Of a stretch of DNA of 64,000 nt, positions 30,734 through 43,752 are shown one piece after another. Origin of the DNA: Sorghum bicolor (lineage: Eukaryota > Streptophyta > Magnoliopsida > Poales > Poaceae); assembly GCF_000003195.3 (NCBI RefSeq), contig NC_012871.2, forward strand, positions 54,675,802-54,739,801, written 5' to 3'. Numbering within the stretch: the first letter of the stretch is position 1; every line of letters starts with the position of its first letter. Made by a program: the position numbers and the translations under genes. The notes below the pieces were generated by a model that saw nothing but the letters and a program-made list of their open reading frames with translations, did no database searches and was not told the origin of the DNA.

Positions 30734-33154
30734 CTTACATTCTTCAACGATATAGTTAGGGTCAGTAAAATAACTGCGTACCTTCTCTGAGGGGAAGTGC
30801 ATATGGACTTCTCCAGTTCCAATGTAGATGATTGCTTTAACGGTGCTGAGGAACGGTCTTCCAAGGTTGATGGGTGGATCATATTCGTCTTCTCCCATGT
30901 TAATAACTTGAAAGCCTGTGTAGACAAAATGATCGTCTATTTTGACTGGGACATCAGTTACTGTTCCTTTAACCTCTCGAAATGTCTGATCTGCCATCTG
31001 GAGCTGAATGTATGTTGGTTTTAGGGGCATGGTTCCGAACAAGAGCCGATAGGTGACTGCGGCCATTATGTTGACGCCCGATCCGGTGTCACAAAACGTC
31101 TTGTAGAAGTTGTATCCATTTATGGAGCAATAGATGCTTGGCATTCCTGGGTCATCCTTCTTAGTCATAAATGGTGACTTAAGTCGATGATCTTGACCTC
31201 CATGAACTGTAGTGACCATCTTAGCTGACTCGGTCCACACTTGCTTGTTCCTGTTCCTCCTGTTGGTCCTCTTCCTTGATTCACGTCTGGATTGATCTGG
31301 GATTTGTGTAGTCTTGTTCTTGAAGAAAAACGTCTCCTTCCTCCCTTTGATGTAGAAACTGATCTTGGCAGCACTAGCGTAGATGACAGCTTCTGAGGTG
31401 TTTAAGAATGGCCTCCCTAATATGATGGGTGCTCTCTCATCATTACCGGTCTCTATCACCACGAAGTCTGCTAGGGCGTATAAGGTACCAACTCGAACAC
31501 AAAGGTTCTTCAATATTCCCTTTGGAAAACTTAATGCCTGATCTGCAAACTGCAAACACATGGTTGTTTCGAACAAAGGATATGTAAAGAATTTTTCATA
31601 GAGTACCCTGGGTATAATGTTGACGCTGGAGCCAAAGTCACAGAGTGCTTCTAGGACGTCCACCATGCCGTTAGAGATCGGGATGACGGGGCGTCCTGGA
31701 TCACCTCTCTTGACCGGCAGAAGGTCAGTAGTGAATTTAGTGACGGGGTTACTCCAATTACCTGCATCAAACATGTCTACAAGATTTGCAGATTCTAATC
31801 CTTCCGGTTGTGATGGTATACTGGGGTTAGTAGCAGGAACAGCAGCAGCTATTTGACTTAACTGAGATTCAATCATTTTATTAAAGCTAATTTGATTCTT
31901 GATGGCAGTAGAGAAATTATCCATTCTATTATTTATATTTTCTAGCATTTTATCATTTGATGCCAATTTCTTAGATAGATTATCCATTAGCCTTCATTGA
32001 TTAGACGCTAACTCTCTCAAAGGTGGAAAATTATTATTATTGTTGTAAGAATTGTTACCTTGATAATTACCTGAGTAGTTAGGCCTCTGTTGATTCCAAC
32101 CTTGATTTTGTTGAGGACGGTTGTAGTAGTAGTTGTTGTTATTGTTGATGTAGTTCACATCCTCAAGCATCTCAGGGCAGTGGTTGCCTGAGTGTCCAAT
32201 ATCTCCACACTTCTCACAAGTCATGTGAGAGTCGTAGATGTGCATAACTTCCTTCTTATCTCTAGCTCTATCATCGAGCTTCTTCATGAGCAGGTCTAGC
32301 TTTGCAGACAACATGTCTACCTCCTTGAGCTGATGCATACCTCCACCTTTCTTGCGTGTCTGGGTCCTTTCTTCATTCCAGCCTTGGTTGGACACCATCT
32401 TCTCCATAAGAGCTGTGGCTTGTGATATAGTAAGTGATAAGAATGCTCCTCCAGCTGCAGCATCCATGGTCTCTCGGGCACTGTTGCTGAGCCCATGATA
32501 AAATGTCTGCATTAGTAGCCAACTCTCCATTCCATGATGGGGACATTCTAGGATGTATTCTTGGAAACGCTCCCATGCTTCTGGAACAGATTCATCATTT
32601 TGTTGCTGAAAACTTGTAATCTTCCCACGGAGAGCATTGGTCTTGCCCATGGGAAAGAACTTAGCCAGGAAGTCTGTAGAGCAGAGTGCCCACGTAGTAT
32701 TCTTCTCCTTTGTAGCGTAGAACCACTGCTTCGCTCTTCCTAACAGTGAGAATGGGAAGAGGCGAAGTAGTATAGCATCTCTGGGGACTCCTGATATGGT
32801 AAATGTGTTGCATATCTCCAGGAAGTGTTGGAGATGAGCACTAGCATCTTCATGTGCCTTCCCACAGAACTGGTTGGATTGCACCATGTTGATAAGTCCA
32901 GGCTTGAGCTCAAAGTTGCCATCAATCTCTGCAGCATGTCCAGTGCGGATGTTGTCCGTAGTGGGAGCTGAGAACTCGCGGATGGATTTGTTCGCCATGG
33001 CTTCGAACTCTGAAGACAAGTTCCGGTGATCTTCTTGATTGGATGAAGCTTCTTGCTGAAGTGTTGATGATCTCTTCTTGAGCTTGGCTCTAGTTCTTCG
33101 GAATAACGCTTCGGGATTATCAATAAAATTTCCTGGAAGATGTCTTCTATTCAT
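30734..33154 (-). pseudogene. gag with two tandem retropepsin-like domains (element C), broken
   Basis: Start MNRRHLPGNF at 33154, after a splice-acceptor-like stretch. Capsid region (LLRLFPFSLLGRAKQWFY, WERFQEYILECPHHGM), then a CCHC zinc knuckle CEKCGDIGHSGNHC near 32180-32222 and an Asn/Tyr-rich linker. TGA at 31994-31996 replaces a Gly codon of H. The first protease domain has DFGSSVNII (about 31627-31641) and IILGRPFLN. The second has DTGSGVNIM (about 31080-31091) and NLGRPFLST. Element B then splits the gene, whose tail is at 21156-21388. No RT, RNase H or integrase follows. Confidence 0.82.
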
Positions 33155-33289
33155 ACATTCCCCTGGATAAGATAAAATAGAAAAATATCGGGGTAAAACT
33201 GTATGAGAGAATAGATAAGCTCATTCATATTAGTGATGCAAATGATAACTCAAAATCCTTTATTCCATTCTTGATTAGTAATCAACCTT

Positions 33290-33306
33290 CCCCGGCAACG
33301 GCGCCA
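33290..33306 (-). other. Primer binding site of element C (tRNA-Asp type)
   Basis: Minus strand TGGCGCCGTTGCCGGGG, 8 nt inside the LTR. Confidence 0.85.
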
Positions 33307-33314
33307 AAAATGCT

Positions 33315-33773
33315 TGTTGGGTATTCTTAACATCATTACCAAAAGTAGACAGTTTTCTAATTCTAGTAACGGTGCCAAAAATGCCAAACCTATCCCTCAC
33401 ACCACTTAAGCCAAGTTGTCATCCCCAGCATGACATGAGAGACGCGGTATTGAAATATGCAATTGCTCTTCTAAATAAATAATGAATGGGATCTGCAAGC
33501 GCACAGATTAATACCGATGTAGCATTTTAACCGGGAAGTATTCCAGGTATCGTTATTTATATTTTTACCACTGGGAAGGGATTAACAATCATCAATATTG
33601 ATTATAGAATAGAATATGATATTGAGTATCTATCATTGCATGTATAATTGAGAACATTTATCTAACTCTTTCATACATGGATAAGTGTCACATAAAAGAT
33701 ATATGAAATAATGAATAGTGACAAAGATAATTAATCTGATCATAACTAGCCACATAATAAATATGATAAGCAT
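33315..33773 (-). repeat. 5' LTR of element C, truncated by D
   Basis: It aligns with 9757-10216 of the 3' LTR and stops at GATAAGCA, where D begins. The remaining 1.2 kb of this LTR, expected in minus orientation beyond D, is not in the window. Confidence 0.88.
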
Positions 33774-34623
33774 TGTTGACGGTCCTTAAGTATCAAACTT
33801 AATTATCAAATAAACAAAGAAAAGAATCCAAATGAAATCAACATCTAGACTTTGGGTTTTATGTGACAGAATTCCACGAGTTTTGGTGTTTGTCTATTTC
33901 TGCAGGGGGTTATCAGGAAATAAGGAAGAAAGGCCCACATATCAGGATTACATAGAGATATCAACGCACCGCGCAATTTTCTACCATCTAGAAGACTCGA
34001 GAAGCCATGGAAAGGAAGCAGAGGCCCAAAGGGGCCAGGCCCAGGGCGCCCGCCCCCCTCTGGATGCCTTTCGGGACTCTTTTCGCACACGATGTTCCAC
34101 CGACCTAAAGGATCAAGGATAACGTAGTACCACATCGCCTACCGACCCAAAAACGCATAGAGGAGGAGGACTATATAAGAAGACCCCCCTGGCCCCTGGA
34201 GAAGACAAGAAGTTATCATAGAGTTGAGGGGTGCCCTCGAAGGAAAACCTCTTCTCTAAATAATATTTCTTTTTAGGCTTAGCAACCAATGTAAGTAGAA
34301 ATAGATCTTCTAATTTCTACTAGATTGAGAGAGATAGAGTGGAGATGTAGATCGGAGGAAGGCCGGCCTGTCGGTGTCTACTCCGAGTTGTACCTGCGGG
34401 ATCAAGTTTCCTAACCCGAGGCTTGCTTCTAAGATTCTTCAGTAATTCGACTTCTAATTCTAGTAAGTTCTTGTTTTATTGTTCTTTGGTTTATGAGTTT
34501 ACTTTAATCCTCTTCCGGTTGAGTATTAGAGTAATCATTGCTAGCGTAAACGTGTTGTTTAGGCTAGGGTACTCATAGATATCCCCTGACTAGCTGGACC
34601 GTGGTAGTAGCGAGGAACGTGAC
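33774..34623 (+). repeat. 5' LTR of element D, first part
   Basis: Group 3 LTR with the TATA box CTATATAAGA at 34171-34180. Only one GC dyad remains (34044-34055) because a short deletion removed the second. G is inserted at GTGAC (34619-34623). Confidence 0.92.
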
Positions 34624-37588
34624 TGTCACACCCAAATTTAAGGATAAATTTGAGTACAATAATCTCATGTGCGCCCTAGGAATAGTCGCGCACACAAGTC
34701 GACAAATTACAAATGTATCATCACAAGTGTCTTACAAAACGTTATTACAACACAAATATATCAAAGTCTGCGACAAACGGAAAATAAACTCATAACTAAC
34801 TATGGTAAGATAACTCCAACACAGGGACGACCGACTGGGAATCGCCAACCTAGAAGTCCTCAGGGAATTCCTCGTAGTAGCTGTCATCTGTTACCCATCC
34901 GGGATTTTGTCCAAAAAGAAAGATAAAGACAAGCGTGAGTACATCTAGTACTCCGCAAGCATAACATAGGATATTATGCGGCTCAAAGAGGTCAGACACT
35001 GGCTACTGCAGTTAGCATTTTAATTGGTCAATATTTTAATCCTATTTAATCATCAATTATGCTCAAGCTCCCGATTAGCCCAAATGAGCACATGATAATA
35101 ACAACGTTAACCTTCACGGCTAACACCATCACCATCACGGTTAAACCACATTAATCATCACGATCAATGTGTCAGATTTTCATAAGTTATTTCCCATAAC
35201 CATCCACACCCAACTATTCCGTAAGGGTCCAAGGCCGCTCATGTCCGAGAGCACGGCTAGTATACCAGTTTGATCAAACTCTGCGCAGAGGTGTGCACTT
35301 TTCCCGTAAGTCGTGTTACCCATATGCCCGGGGTTTGCAAGACCCACTAACACTGCCAAGGTGAGCGGGCAAGGAACACTATGAAGCCTTCCATAGGCCA
35401 CGTCTAACCAGCTAGGGCCGCGAGGTTTCCTCGACAGGCAGATATAGAGAACTCCCCTTTCCTATGGCACATTTCCATCACGGCTATACACATAGGAACA
35501 GAAGCAATTCTATACCCAAAGTGGCAAGCCCCTCTTGCGCCCTTTCGGGTAGCCTCTAACCAGCTAGATGAGATCCTATTACTGAGCTAAAGTTAGAGCC
35601 ATATAACCATCACGGTTGCACTGTAAGTCCCGGATAGTCGCTTACAGAGAAGTCCTTAAGGAGGGTCTAGGTCAACTCGACCGAAGTCAATTGCACCATA
35701 GCCCTTTTTCCCAACATTTATCATCATACTCATTAAAGTCAGAGTGATAGTAAATTCTTAATTAATTAAAGCACTAGCAAAGCTACCCACATGCATTCTA
35801 CCCATAGGTGTCATAAATATATAGTCAGGTAGCTAGGATGTCCTTAGGGTTACCAAATTAGACACATGCAGATGCGTAATTAATTAAGTGAATAGGTGTA
35901 CAAGGGAAACCCATGTTATACTTGCCTTCAGTGAAGGGGAACTGCTGCTGGTCCTGCTGCTCCTCGTAGTAAAATGGATCACCCACGGACACGTCACCGT
36001 CTGCGCTCGATCGGTACCACACAACAACACGCATCCAGGTTCATTCATACAAGCAAACAATCATTTAATTAGAACAGTACACCAACAGATCAAAATGAAA
36101 TAAAATACTTAAAAACAGAACCTACGATTCGCTACGATCACATTGGTACGAAGATCACGAAAATTGGAGCTAAAACGACCAAGTTACGACTTTCCGGCGA
36201 TTTCCTATAGGCATTTAATTAATTAAACCTAACCCTGAAAATAAAAAGTTGCAAACTACAGAAACAGTGGTACTATCATGTAGAGAATTTAATTACGAAT
36301 CTAACGCAATTTGAACGGGTCAAATCGGAGCTATAACGAATATTTTATGACCAAAACAAGTTCAGTGGCAATTCTGTAATTTCCTGAAAGCGTATTTTGA
36401 CCTAACCGACGGATAATACGTTTTCTAAAAGAGAAAACGTATTTTACTCGAAGGCGCTAAGGACTGCGGCCGAATTTGGAAAACTGGGAGGGGCTCTTTA
36501 AACAAATTTTCCCCCGAAGGGGTATTGGGCGTCTCTGGCCGTCCGATTTGAAATGGACGGCCAGGATTAGATCCTGAGGGGGGGGGAAAGGGGAGAGGAG
36601 AGGGGCCGGCCGCCGGAGGGGAAGGGGACGGCGGCGGCGCCGCCATGGCCGACGAGGCGGAGGTCACCGGAGAAGTTCACGAGAGGGCTACAGGCCGCGG
36701 TTTTCTGATCCGAAAGCTTCTAGAGAAAGAGGAGGTTGAGGGGAACTCGGTCCCGGCCTCGGCGCGACCGGGGAGAGCCCGCGCGGCCCGCTCCATGGCC
36801 GGCGGCCATGGAGCTCGCCGGAGCTCGCGGAAAGCGGCCCTAGAGAGCACTGCAACGCTCGGGAGAAAGCCGAAAAGGTAGAGGAGGACGAGGCGCGCTC
36901 ACCAACGCGAAGAAGGAGGACGAAAACGGCTCGGACGGCGGACTTCGATCGGAGGTCGCGGCGGCGGCTTCTCTCTGCGCGAGTACGGATGGAAACAGAA
37001 ACGAGGAGAGGAAAACTGGCGAGGAGAAGAGGACGCGCGGCTCGCAGTCCACTACTTATCCAAGCGCGGGGAAGAGGGGAGGAGTCGTGGGGAGCGGGGG
37101 CGCGGGCTTGCGGCCGGACGGTTTCCAAACCGAGAGAGAGAGGAAAGAGCGGGGCGTCGGTTGGGAGAAGAGGGAGCTGACAGGCGGGCCCGGCCTGTCA
37201 GCGGGGGAGAGAGAGGGGAAGGGGGGAGGGCGGCTGGGCCGCGGCCCAGGAAGGAGATGGGCGCGCGGGGGGGGGGGGGGGGTTTGGACCGAAAGGCCGA
37301 AATGGAGAGAATGGGGAGAAAGAAATTCCTTTTCCTTTTCTTTTTCTCAAACAAATTTTCAATGCATTTCCCAAATGGATTTTTAATCAATTTGACATTT
37401 GTTTTCAAGACACTCATCACATAAAAGAATGCTCCAGCATGAATGCAACATAAAGTTTTCTCTAAGCTTATATTAAATTTTAATTTCTCCAAATTTATTT
37501 ATTTTCCTATAGTGAAAAATGCTCACAAAATAAATTCATTTAAATTCATTTCATCTATTTAAAAGAAACAAAATTTTTGGGTGTTACA
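34624..37588 (-). repeat. 3' LTR of element G (2965 bp)
   Basis: No coding function seen. The half near 36560-37310 is very GC-rich, with a G-run near 37268-37281, and produces many spurious overlapping ORFs. The rest is AT-rich. It is followed at 37589 by the complement of the polypurine tract. Confidence 0.95.
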
Positions 37589-37602
37589 ATTCTACCCCCC
37601 TT
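37589..37602 (-). other. Polypurine tract of element G
   Basis: Minus strand AAGGGGGGTAGAAT ends directly at the LTR start TGTAACACCC. Confidence 0.8.
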
Positions 37603-37636
37603 AAAAATAATCTCGTCCTCGAGATTGAGATGGTGC

Positions 37637-40600
37637 TTACTCAAAGAGATACGGATAAGATTGTCTCAGCTCATCTTCTCTTTCCCAAGTGGCTTCTTCT
37701 TCTTTATATCGGTGCCACTGCACTTTGCACATCTTTATAACCCGACTCCGGGTGACTCTTTCCGCCGTTTCTAAGATCTTGACTGGATATTCCTCATAAG
37801 TTAGATCTCCTTCAACTGTGAGTTCCTCCAATGGAATTTGTTCCTCAGGCACTCGCAAACATTTCTTCAGTTGCGACACATGGAACACATCATGAATACC
37901 CGACATACTCGCAAGCAACTCTAACTGATAGGCCACTTCTCCACGTCTCCTAAGAATTCTGAACGGTCCAACGTACCTCGGTGCCAATTTTCCCTTCATA
38001 TTAAACCTCCTGACACTTCTCATAGGTGACACCTTCAAATACACATAGTCGCCTATCTCGAATGCCAATTCTCTTCTTCTAGTATCAGCATAACTCTTTT
38101 GCCGAGACTGGGCTACTCTCAAGTTGTCCCGTATTTTCCACACTTTTTCCTCTGCATCTCTAAGAACATCAGGTCCAAATACTTGACTCTCACCAGTCTG
38201 ATTCCAAAACAGAGGTGTTCTACATTTCCGCCCATACAATGCTTCAAACGGTGCCATATCGAGACTTTTCTAGTAACTATTATTATATGAGAATTCAGCA
38301 TATGGTAAACTAGTGTCCCAACCGGTACCATACTGTAATGCACACGCTCTCAACATGTCTTCTAGAATCTGATTTACTCTTTCAGTCTGCCCATCAGTTT
38401 GGGGATGATACGCGGAGCTAAAGTTCAACTTTGTTCCCAATGATTCATGTACTTTATGCCAAAACTGAGATGTGAACTGTGTACCCCGATCAGACACGAT
38501 CTTCTTCGGAACTCCGTGCAGACTCACGATTCTATCCATATATAACTTTGCCAACTTTGCACCATCATAGTTGGTCTTAACGGGCAAAAAGTGAGCAACT
38601 TTAGTGAGTCGATCCACTATTACCCAAATTGAATCATACCCACGCTGAGTGCGGGGCAATCCAGTGATGAAATCCATACCTACTTCTTCCCATTTCCATT
38701 CGGGCACTTGCATTGGCTGCAACAACCCTGCAGGTCTTTGGTGCTCGGCTTTCACCCTCTGACAAGTATCACATAACGCTACATACTCTGCCACATCTCT
38801 CTTTAATCCATACCACCAATATTTTTTTTAAGATCTAGATACATCTTGGTGCTTCTGGGGTGAATTGAATATGCAGAGTCATGTGCTTCCCGCAGGATTG
38901 CATCTCGGATGGATTTTACTTCGGGCACACATATTCTCTTCCCAAACCATAGTGTACCATTTTCATCTAACCTGAAACCCGGTGCTTTTCCAAGCACTAC
39001 ATTCTCTGAAATTTCTTTTAACTTCCCATCCTCCAACTGACCTTTGCGGATTTCTTGCTCTAGGGTGGGCTCTAACTCCAATTCAACAGTGTTGTTCACT
39101 AAACCCAAATTGAGATGCGCTATTTCAGCTAGCAACTCTGTGGGAATGAAGGTCAATTGCAATCCATTGGCATAACTCTTTCGGCTAAGTGCATCGGCAA
39201 CAACGTTTGCCTTCTCGGGATGGTAATGCACTTCCAGGTCATAATCCTTTATTAGTTCTAGCCAGCGGCGTTGCCTTAAGTTCAGGTCTGACTGTGTGAA
39301 AATATACTTCAAACTTTTGTGATCCGTATAAATATCACACTTGTGTCCAATTAGATAATGCCTCCAAATCTTTAGAGCATGAACCACGGCAGCTAGCTCC
39401 AAATCATGAGTAGGATAGTTCAGCTCATGTTTTCTCAACTGCCTGGATGCATAGGCCACTACTCTTCCTTATTCCATAAGCACACATCCAAGGCCTAGGC
39501 GAGATGCATCGCAATAAATAGAGAAGGTTTTGCTCAGATCTGGCAAGATCAACACTGGAGCTGTGGTCAACCTTTTCTTTAGCTCCTCAAAATTCTCTTG
39601 GCACTTATCTGACCAAATAAATTTGGCACTCTTCTCTAGTAGGGCTGTCATGGGCTTTGCTAACTTAGAGAAGCCTTCAATAAATCTTCTATAATAACCA
39701 GCTAGTCCCAAAAAGCTACGGATCTCACTAGCATTGGTTGGAGGTTTCCAATTTAGCACGTCCCGCACTTTGCTGGGGTCTACGGCTATTCCACCATTGG
39801 ATACCACATGTCCCAAAAATGAGACCTCATTCAACCAAAACTCACACTTGCTTTTCTTGGCATACAATTTATTCTCTCTAAGCTTTTGCAAGACCAGCCT
39901 CAAATGTTCAGCATGTTCTTCTTTGGTTTTGGAGAAGATTAATATATCATCAATGAATACTACCACGAACTTATCCAAATACTCCATGAACACCTTGTTC
40001 ATCATATACATGAAGTGTGCAGGTGCATTGGTCAACCCAAATGACATGACTGTATACTCATACAAGCCATACCTTGTGGTAAAAGCTGTCTTAGGTATGT
40101 CAGTTGCACGGATTTTCAACTGGTGATAGCCAGATCGGAGGTCAATTTTGGAGAACACACATGCTCCTTTTAGTTGGTCAAATAAGTCATCTATTCTAGG
40201 CAGTGGGTACTTGTTTTTAATAGTGACTTCATTTAATGACCGATAATCCACACACATCCTTCTAGTGCCATCTTTCTTATCAACAAAGATTACCGGTGCA
40301 CCCCATGGTGAAGAACTAGGACGAATAAACCCTTTTTCTTGCAATTCCTTAAGCTGTTTCTTAAGTTCCTCTAATTCATTTACCCCCATTCTATATGGTC
40401 TTTTTGCTATGGGTGCAGTTCCGGGTAAAAGCTCAATAAGAAATTCAATGTCTCGGTCTGGTGGCATACCTGGCAACTCATCCGGGAAAACATCGGGGAA
40501 CTCGTCCACCACCTGGTCTTCTTGATTACCACCACTCAACTGATTCACTGTAGCAGTCGGCTGAGGCTGCACTGCCACATCCACACTTATTCTATCCCCA

Positions 40601-42137
40601 CCTGGTGATGTCACCACCACAGCCCTCTCCTGACACTGTATTACTGCCCCATGCTGCTTCATCCAATCCATACCAAGTATGTGGTCAATTCCCATGGTTC
40701 TTAGCACAATAGGTTTCACCTTGAAATCTACCCCCCTTAGAGATATACTAGTGGAGGGGCTCCAGTAATTAGCTGGCATGGTGCCTCCCGGTGAATTTAC
40801 TAGCATGGAATTTTTCAGTGCACAAAGTGGGATGCTATGCACTCTAACAAAAGCTTGGGAGATAAAAGAATGTGAAGCACCAGAATCAAACAGTACTGTA
40901 GCGGGGATGGAGTTGATGTTGAACGTACCCATCATAACCTCAGGTGCTTCCTGAGCTGTGTCAGCGGACACATGGTTCACTTTCCCAGAGAACAGAGGTC
41001 GAGCAGGCCTCTGATTGTTGTTCTGGTTTTGCTGGGCTGGTGGATTCTGCTTCTTGGGGCACTGGTAGGCATAGTGTCCCACCTCTCCGTAGCGGTAACA
41101 GGCATTGGGATTGCCGCTGGGTGCTGCACTCTTGCCAGGAGCATTATTGGGCACTCCTTGGCGTGGTGCCTGATTGCTGACCTGTTGCTGGGGGCGCTGC
41201 TCACTCTGATTGCCATACTGCTGTTGGGGGCGTTGTTGGTTTTGGTGATTGTGCTGCTGGTAGTACTGGGGACGCTGAGGAAACTGACCACGGTTCCACT
41301 GATTCTGTGGTCCTTGACTGCGCTGAGGGAATCCCTGCTGAGGGTACGCACGTGGGCGAGTGTTGCTGCCCGACGGCTGCCCCTGGAGCTTTCTCTTCTT
41401 TGCATCTATCTCCTTGCGCTTGTTGTCGATGACAATAGCGCGGTTCACCAATTCTTGGAAGCAAGGGTAGGTGTTGCTCATCAGCTGCAGCTGCAGTCCA
41501 TCATACAGACCCTTCAGGAAGAGACGCTGCTTGTCAGAGTCCCTGGCCACCTCATATGGAGCATATCGTGACAGTTGTGCAAACTTTTCACGATACTCAC
41601 TGACTGACATCGATCCCTGCTTGAGAGACCGAAACTCTTCTGCTTTTAGTTCTATCAGGCCCTCTGGAATATGATGGGACCTGAACCCTTCCGTAAACTC
41701 CTTCCAGGTGACTGGCGGAGCATTGTTCGGGCGTCCATATTGATAGACTCCCACCACTCCTGTGCAGGTCCTTGCAGCTGGCCTGATGCGTACAACACTT
41801 TCTCCAAGTCGCTACATTGGGCAATGTTCAGCTGCTTCTCGACTGCTTTTAACCAGTCGTCTGCCTCCAGTGGATCAGAGGCATGGGTGAACACCGGAGG
41901 ACGTCCTTTCAAGAACTCCCCTCGCTTGTCACGGACTTGAACCGGCGGTGGTGCTGCTACTGGTTCATTGTTCATACGGTTCATCATGGCTTGCATCAGA
42001 TTAGCTTGCATACCCATGAGCTGCTCGATAGTCATCGGCGGCGGTGGTGGTGGTGGATTCTCAGGTACACCACGTCCACGGCCACGACCACGGCCACGGC
42101 CACGTCCACGACCAGCGGCTGCACCTTCGGCGTCCAT
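37637..42137 (-). pseudogene. gag-pol: gag-pol polyprotein of element G (Tekay-type), with several lesions
   Basis: Start MDAEGAAAGRGRG at 42137. Order on the minus strand: RG-repeat N-terminus, gag capsid, zinc knuckle (about 41100), protease DSGA (40887-40876), RT with FIDD (39957-39946), RNase H from YCDAS, integrase with zinc-binding region and MDFITG, SDRGTQF and ILED, then a chromodomain (VQWHRYKEEEATWE) ending at 37637. Lesions: 1-bp loss in gag near 41727, TAA at 39469-39471 in RNase H, frameshift in a T-run near 38821-38829, and TAG near 38270 in integrase. The second Cys of the zinc knuckle is Tyr (CYRYGEVGH). The element cannot make its own proteins as it stands. Confidence 0.93.
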
Positions 42138-42818
42138 CTGCTTCCAACAAAGATTCACGGCTTTTAGTGATCTTCCAAAAAAATAATTATTCATCGCTTA
42201 TAATGAATAAAAACAAGTCTAGCAGTTTTCTGGACAAGTTTCAAACTCAGCAGGTCAGTAATCTGTGCTTATCTCAGAATCTATAGATTCAAAAGTTACA
42301 TGGTATACATCGTTGGAAAGGTTAGGAAATTCTCTACAAACTTTATTCAGACCACATTTACTGATTCCAACAGTAACATAATCAAAATTCTGATTCATCA
42401 GGTTCTGCTCTGGTTCTCAGTCTGCGCAGGTACAGCAGATTAAAACGGACATATCTCATAGATCCGAACAGATAATGAGGTGATTCCAGTTGGAGATGAA
42501 AGATATACCAGTCTAGTTTTCACCATAAAAATTTCGTAATTTTTGACTGAACCAATAATGAGATACTGAATAAACATCCCAGACCGCTCCAGAAACAGCA
42601 TGACTGAGACAGATAAAGTAACCCAACCTCGAATTTAAACAACATTTACTTCTAGAATTAAGGTTTAGAAACATGCTGACAGGCCCACATGTTTCCACAA
42701 TCAAACAAAACTCCAAATCATAAATGTTCATCAACACAAACAGCAACTCACTAAAGCTCACATGCCACACATTACCGAAATACTCGTGCTAGCGTCAATC
42801 TAGAAAGTACTGGGAAAT
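42138..42818 (-). other. Non-coding spacer between ORF0 and gag in G
   Basis: I see no gene and no recognisable regulatory site here. Confidence 0.6.
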
Positions 42819-43752
42819 CTAAGGAGCTCTATCTTGGAGAACGAACTTGCGGGGCTTCTTCTTGTAAATGGGTGGCTGTCCAAGCTGACCACGCAGCTCA
42901 TCCACCTGACGCTGGAGGCGCTTCCCCGCCTGCTGAGCAACACGCAGCTCCTGTCTCAGTGCCCCATTCATCTCCTGAATGGCACTGACGTGTCTCACAG
43001 TCGTATCCAGGGTAGGGTCGCCGGCAGGAGGTGCCAGGACATGCCATGTCTTGCCATCTGGGTCGTTGCGGGGAAGGAACCGGTACCTGTCCTCCTGCAT
43101 GGCCTCAAAACGGCGGCCATGGTAGTGAAAGTACGCGGCCTGAGCTGCATCCTCCATGCTCTCGTAGGCGGAAGCACGTCTAACCATGCTCTCGTGGATG
43201 GACTCCACCTCGTCCGAGTTGTCGACGTTGTTTCGAGCTGTGATGATCACCTCGGCCTTCCAGTAGGTGTTCTCCAACTGGTGCTTGTGCTCCGAGCAAA
43301 GGTAGCGGACGGTGGCGGCAAACTCCGGGTAATAGCTCGCCAACACACCCGTGAGCAGAGTGTGGTAGTGAGCGTCCTCGTCCGCCTCCATGAACTTGTT
43401 CCTGGAGGTCCATCCCATCTCCGGAACAACCTGAGGCTACTGAGGCGTCGGTGCTGAACCCGTCGACGCGTGGGGTGCAGGCGAAGGTGGTGCAGGTGCA
43501 GGTGGTGCAGGTGCAGGTGGTGCAGGCGCAGGTGGAACTGGAGCGGCAGCCTGCGGAATCGGTACCGCCACTGGTGTAGGAGCTGAAGGTGTAGGCGTAG
43601 GGGACCCCGTGTCCATAGGCGACGACCTCGGGCTCTGGTACAGGTACTGGTGCTGGCACAGGTGCAGGTACTGGAGCTGGTGCTGGTGCAACTGGTGGAG
43701 CACGGGCGGCGACGAAGAGGGCGCGATACGCGGCTGCGCTGCGACGAGGCAT
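42819..43752 (-). pseudogene. ORF0 upstream of gag in element G, broken
   Basis: A frame starts MPRRSAAAYRALF at 43752 and runs through Pro/Ala repeats (PAPVPAPVPAPVP). A frame change near 43600-43650 and a TAG at 43437-43439 (one C-to-T change from CAG) separate it from the open C-terminal part, 43418-42819. That part begins MGWTSRNKFMEADED, is largely helical, and includes a possible coiled coil (LRQELRVAQQAGKRLQRQV). Rice RIRE3/RIRE8-type elements carry an ORF0 in this place. Its function is not known to me. Confidence 0.6.

Larger units (their letters stand above)
9757..33773 (-). mobile_element. Element C: group 2 Athila-like element, interrupted by F, B and D
   Basis: Its pieces are 3' LTR 9757-11414, internal 11415-11777, 19370-21388 and 30739-33314, and a partial 5' LTR 33315-33773. 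Removing F (at GTATA) and B (at CTTAC) rejoins a continuous internal region colinear with element H. The LTR begins TGTTGACGGTCC and ends ATACCCAACA. The two LTRs differ at about six of the 459 comparable positions, by eye. It encodes gag with two protease domains and no RT or integrase. The rest of the 5' LTR and its flank are missing from the window. Confidence 0.88.

Noticed and set aside
36645..37492. Several overlapping 60-146 aa ORFs on both strands, repeated at 45890-46817
   Set aside because: They lie in the GC-rich half of the G LTR, overlap on both strands and are low in complexity. Their presence in both LTRs is trivial because the LTRs are copies.
40944..41571. A 199-aa plus-strand ORF rich in Leu/Val, apparently membrane-like
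   Set aside because: Antisense shadow of the Gln/Asn/Pro-rich gag region of G. Complementary CAG/CAA codons give Leu.
42044..42186. ORFs opposite the gag start of G with HGHGHGH or RPRPRP repeats
   Set aside because: Antisense shadows of the RG-repeat codons of gag.
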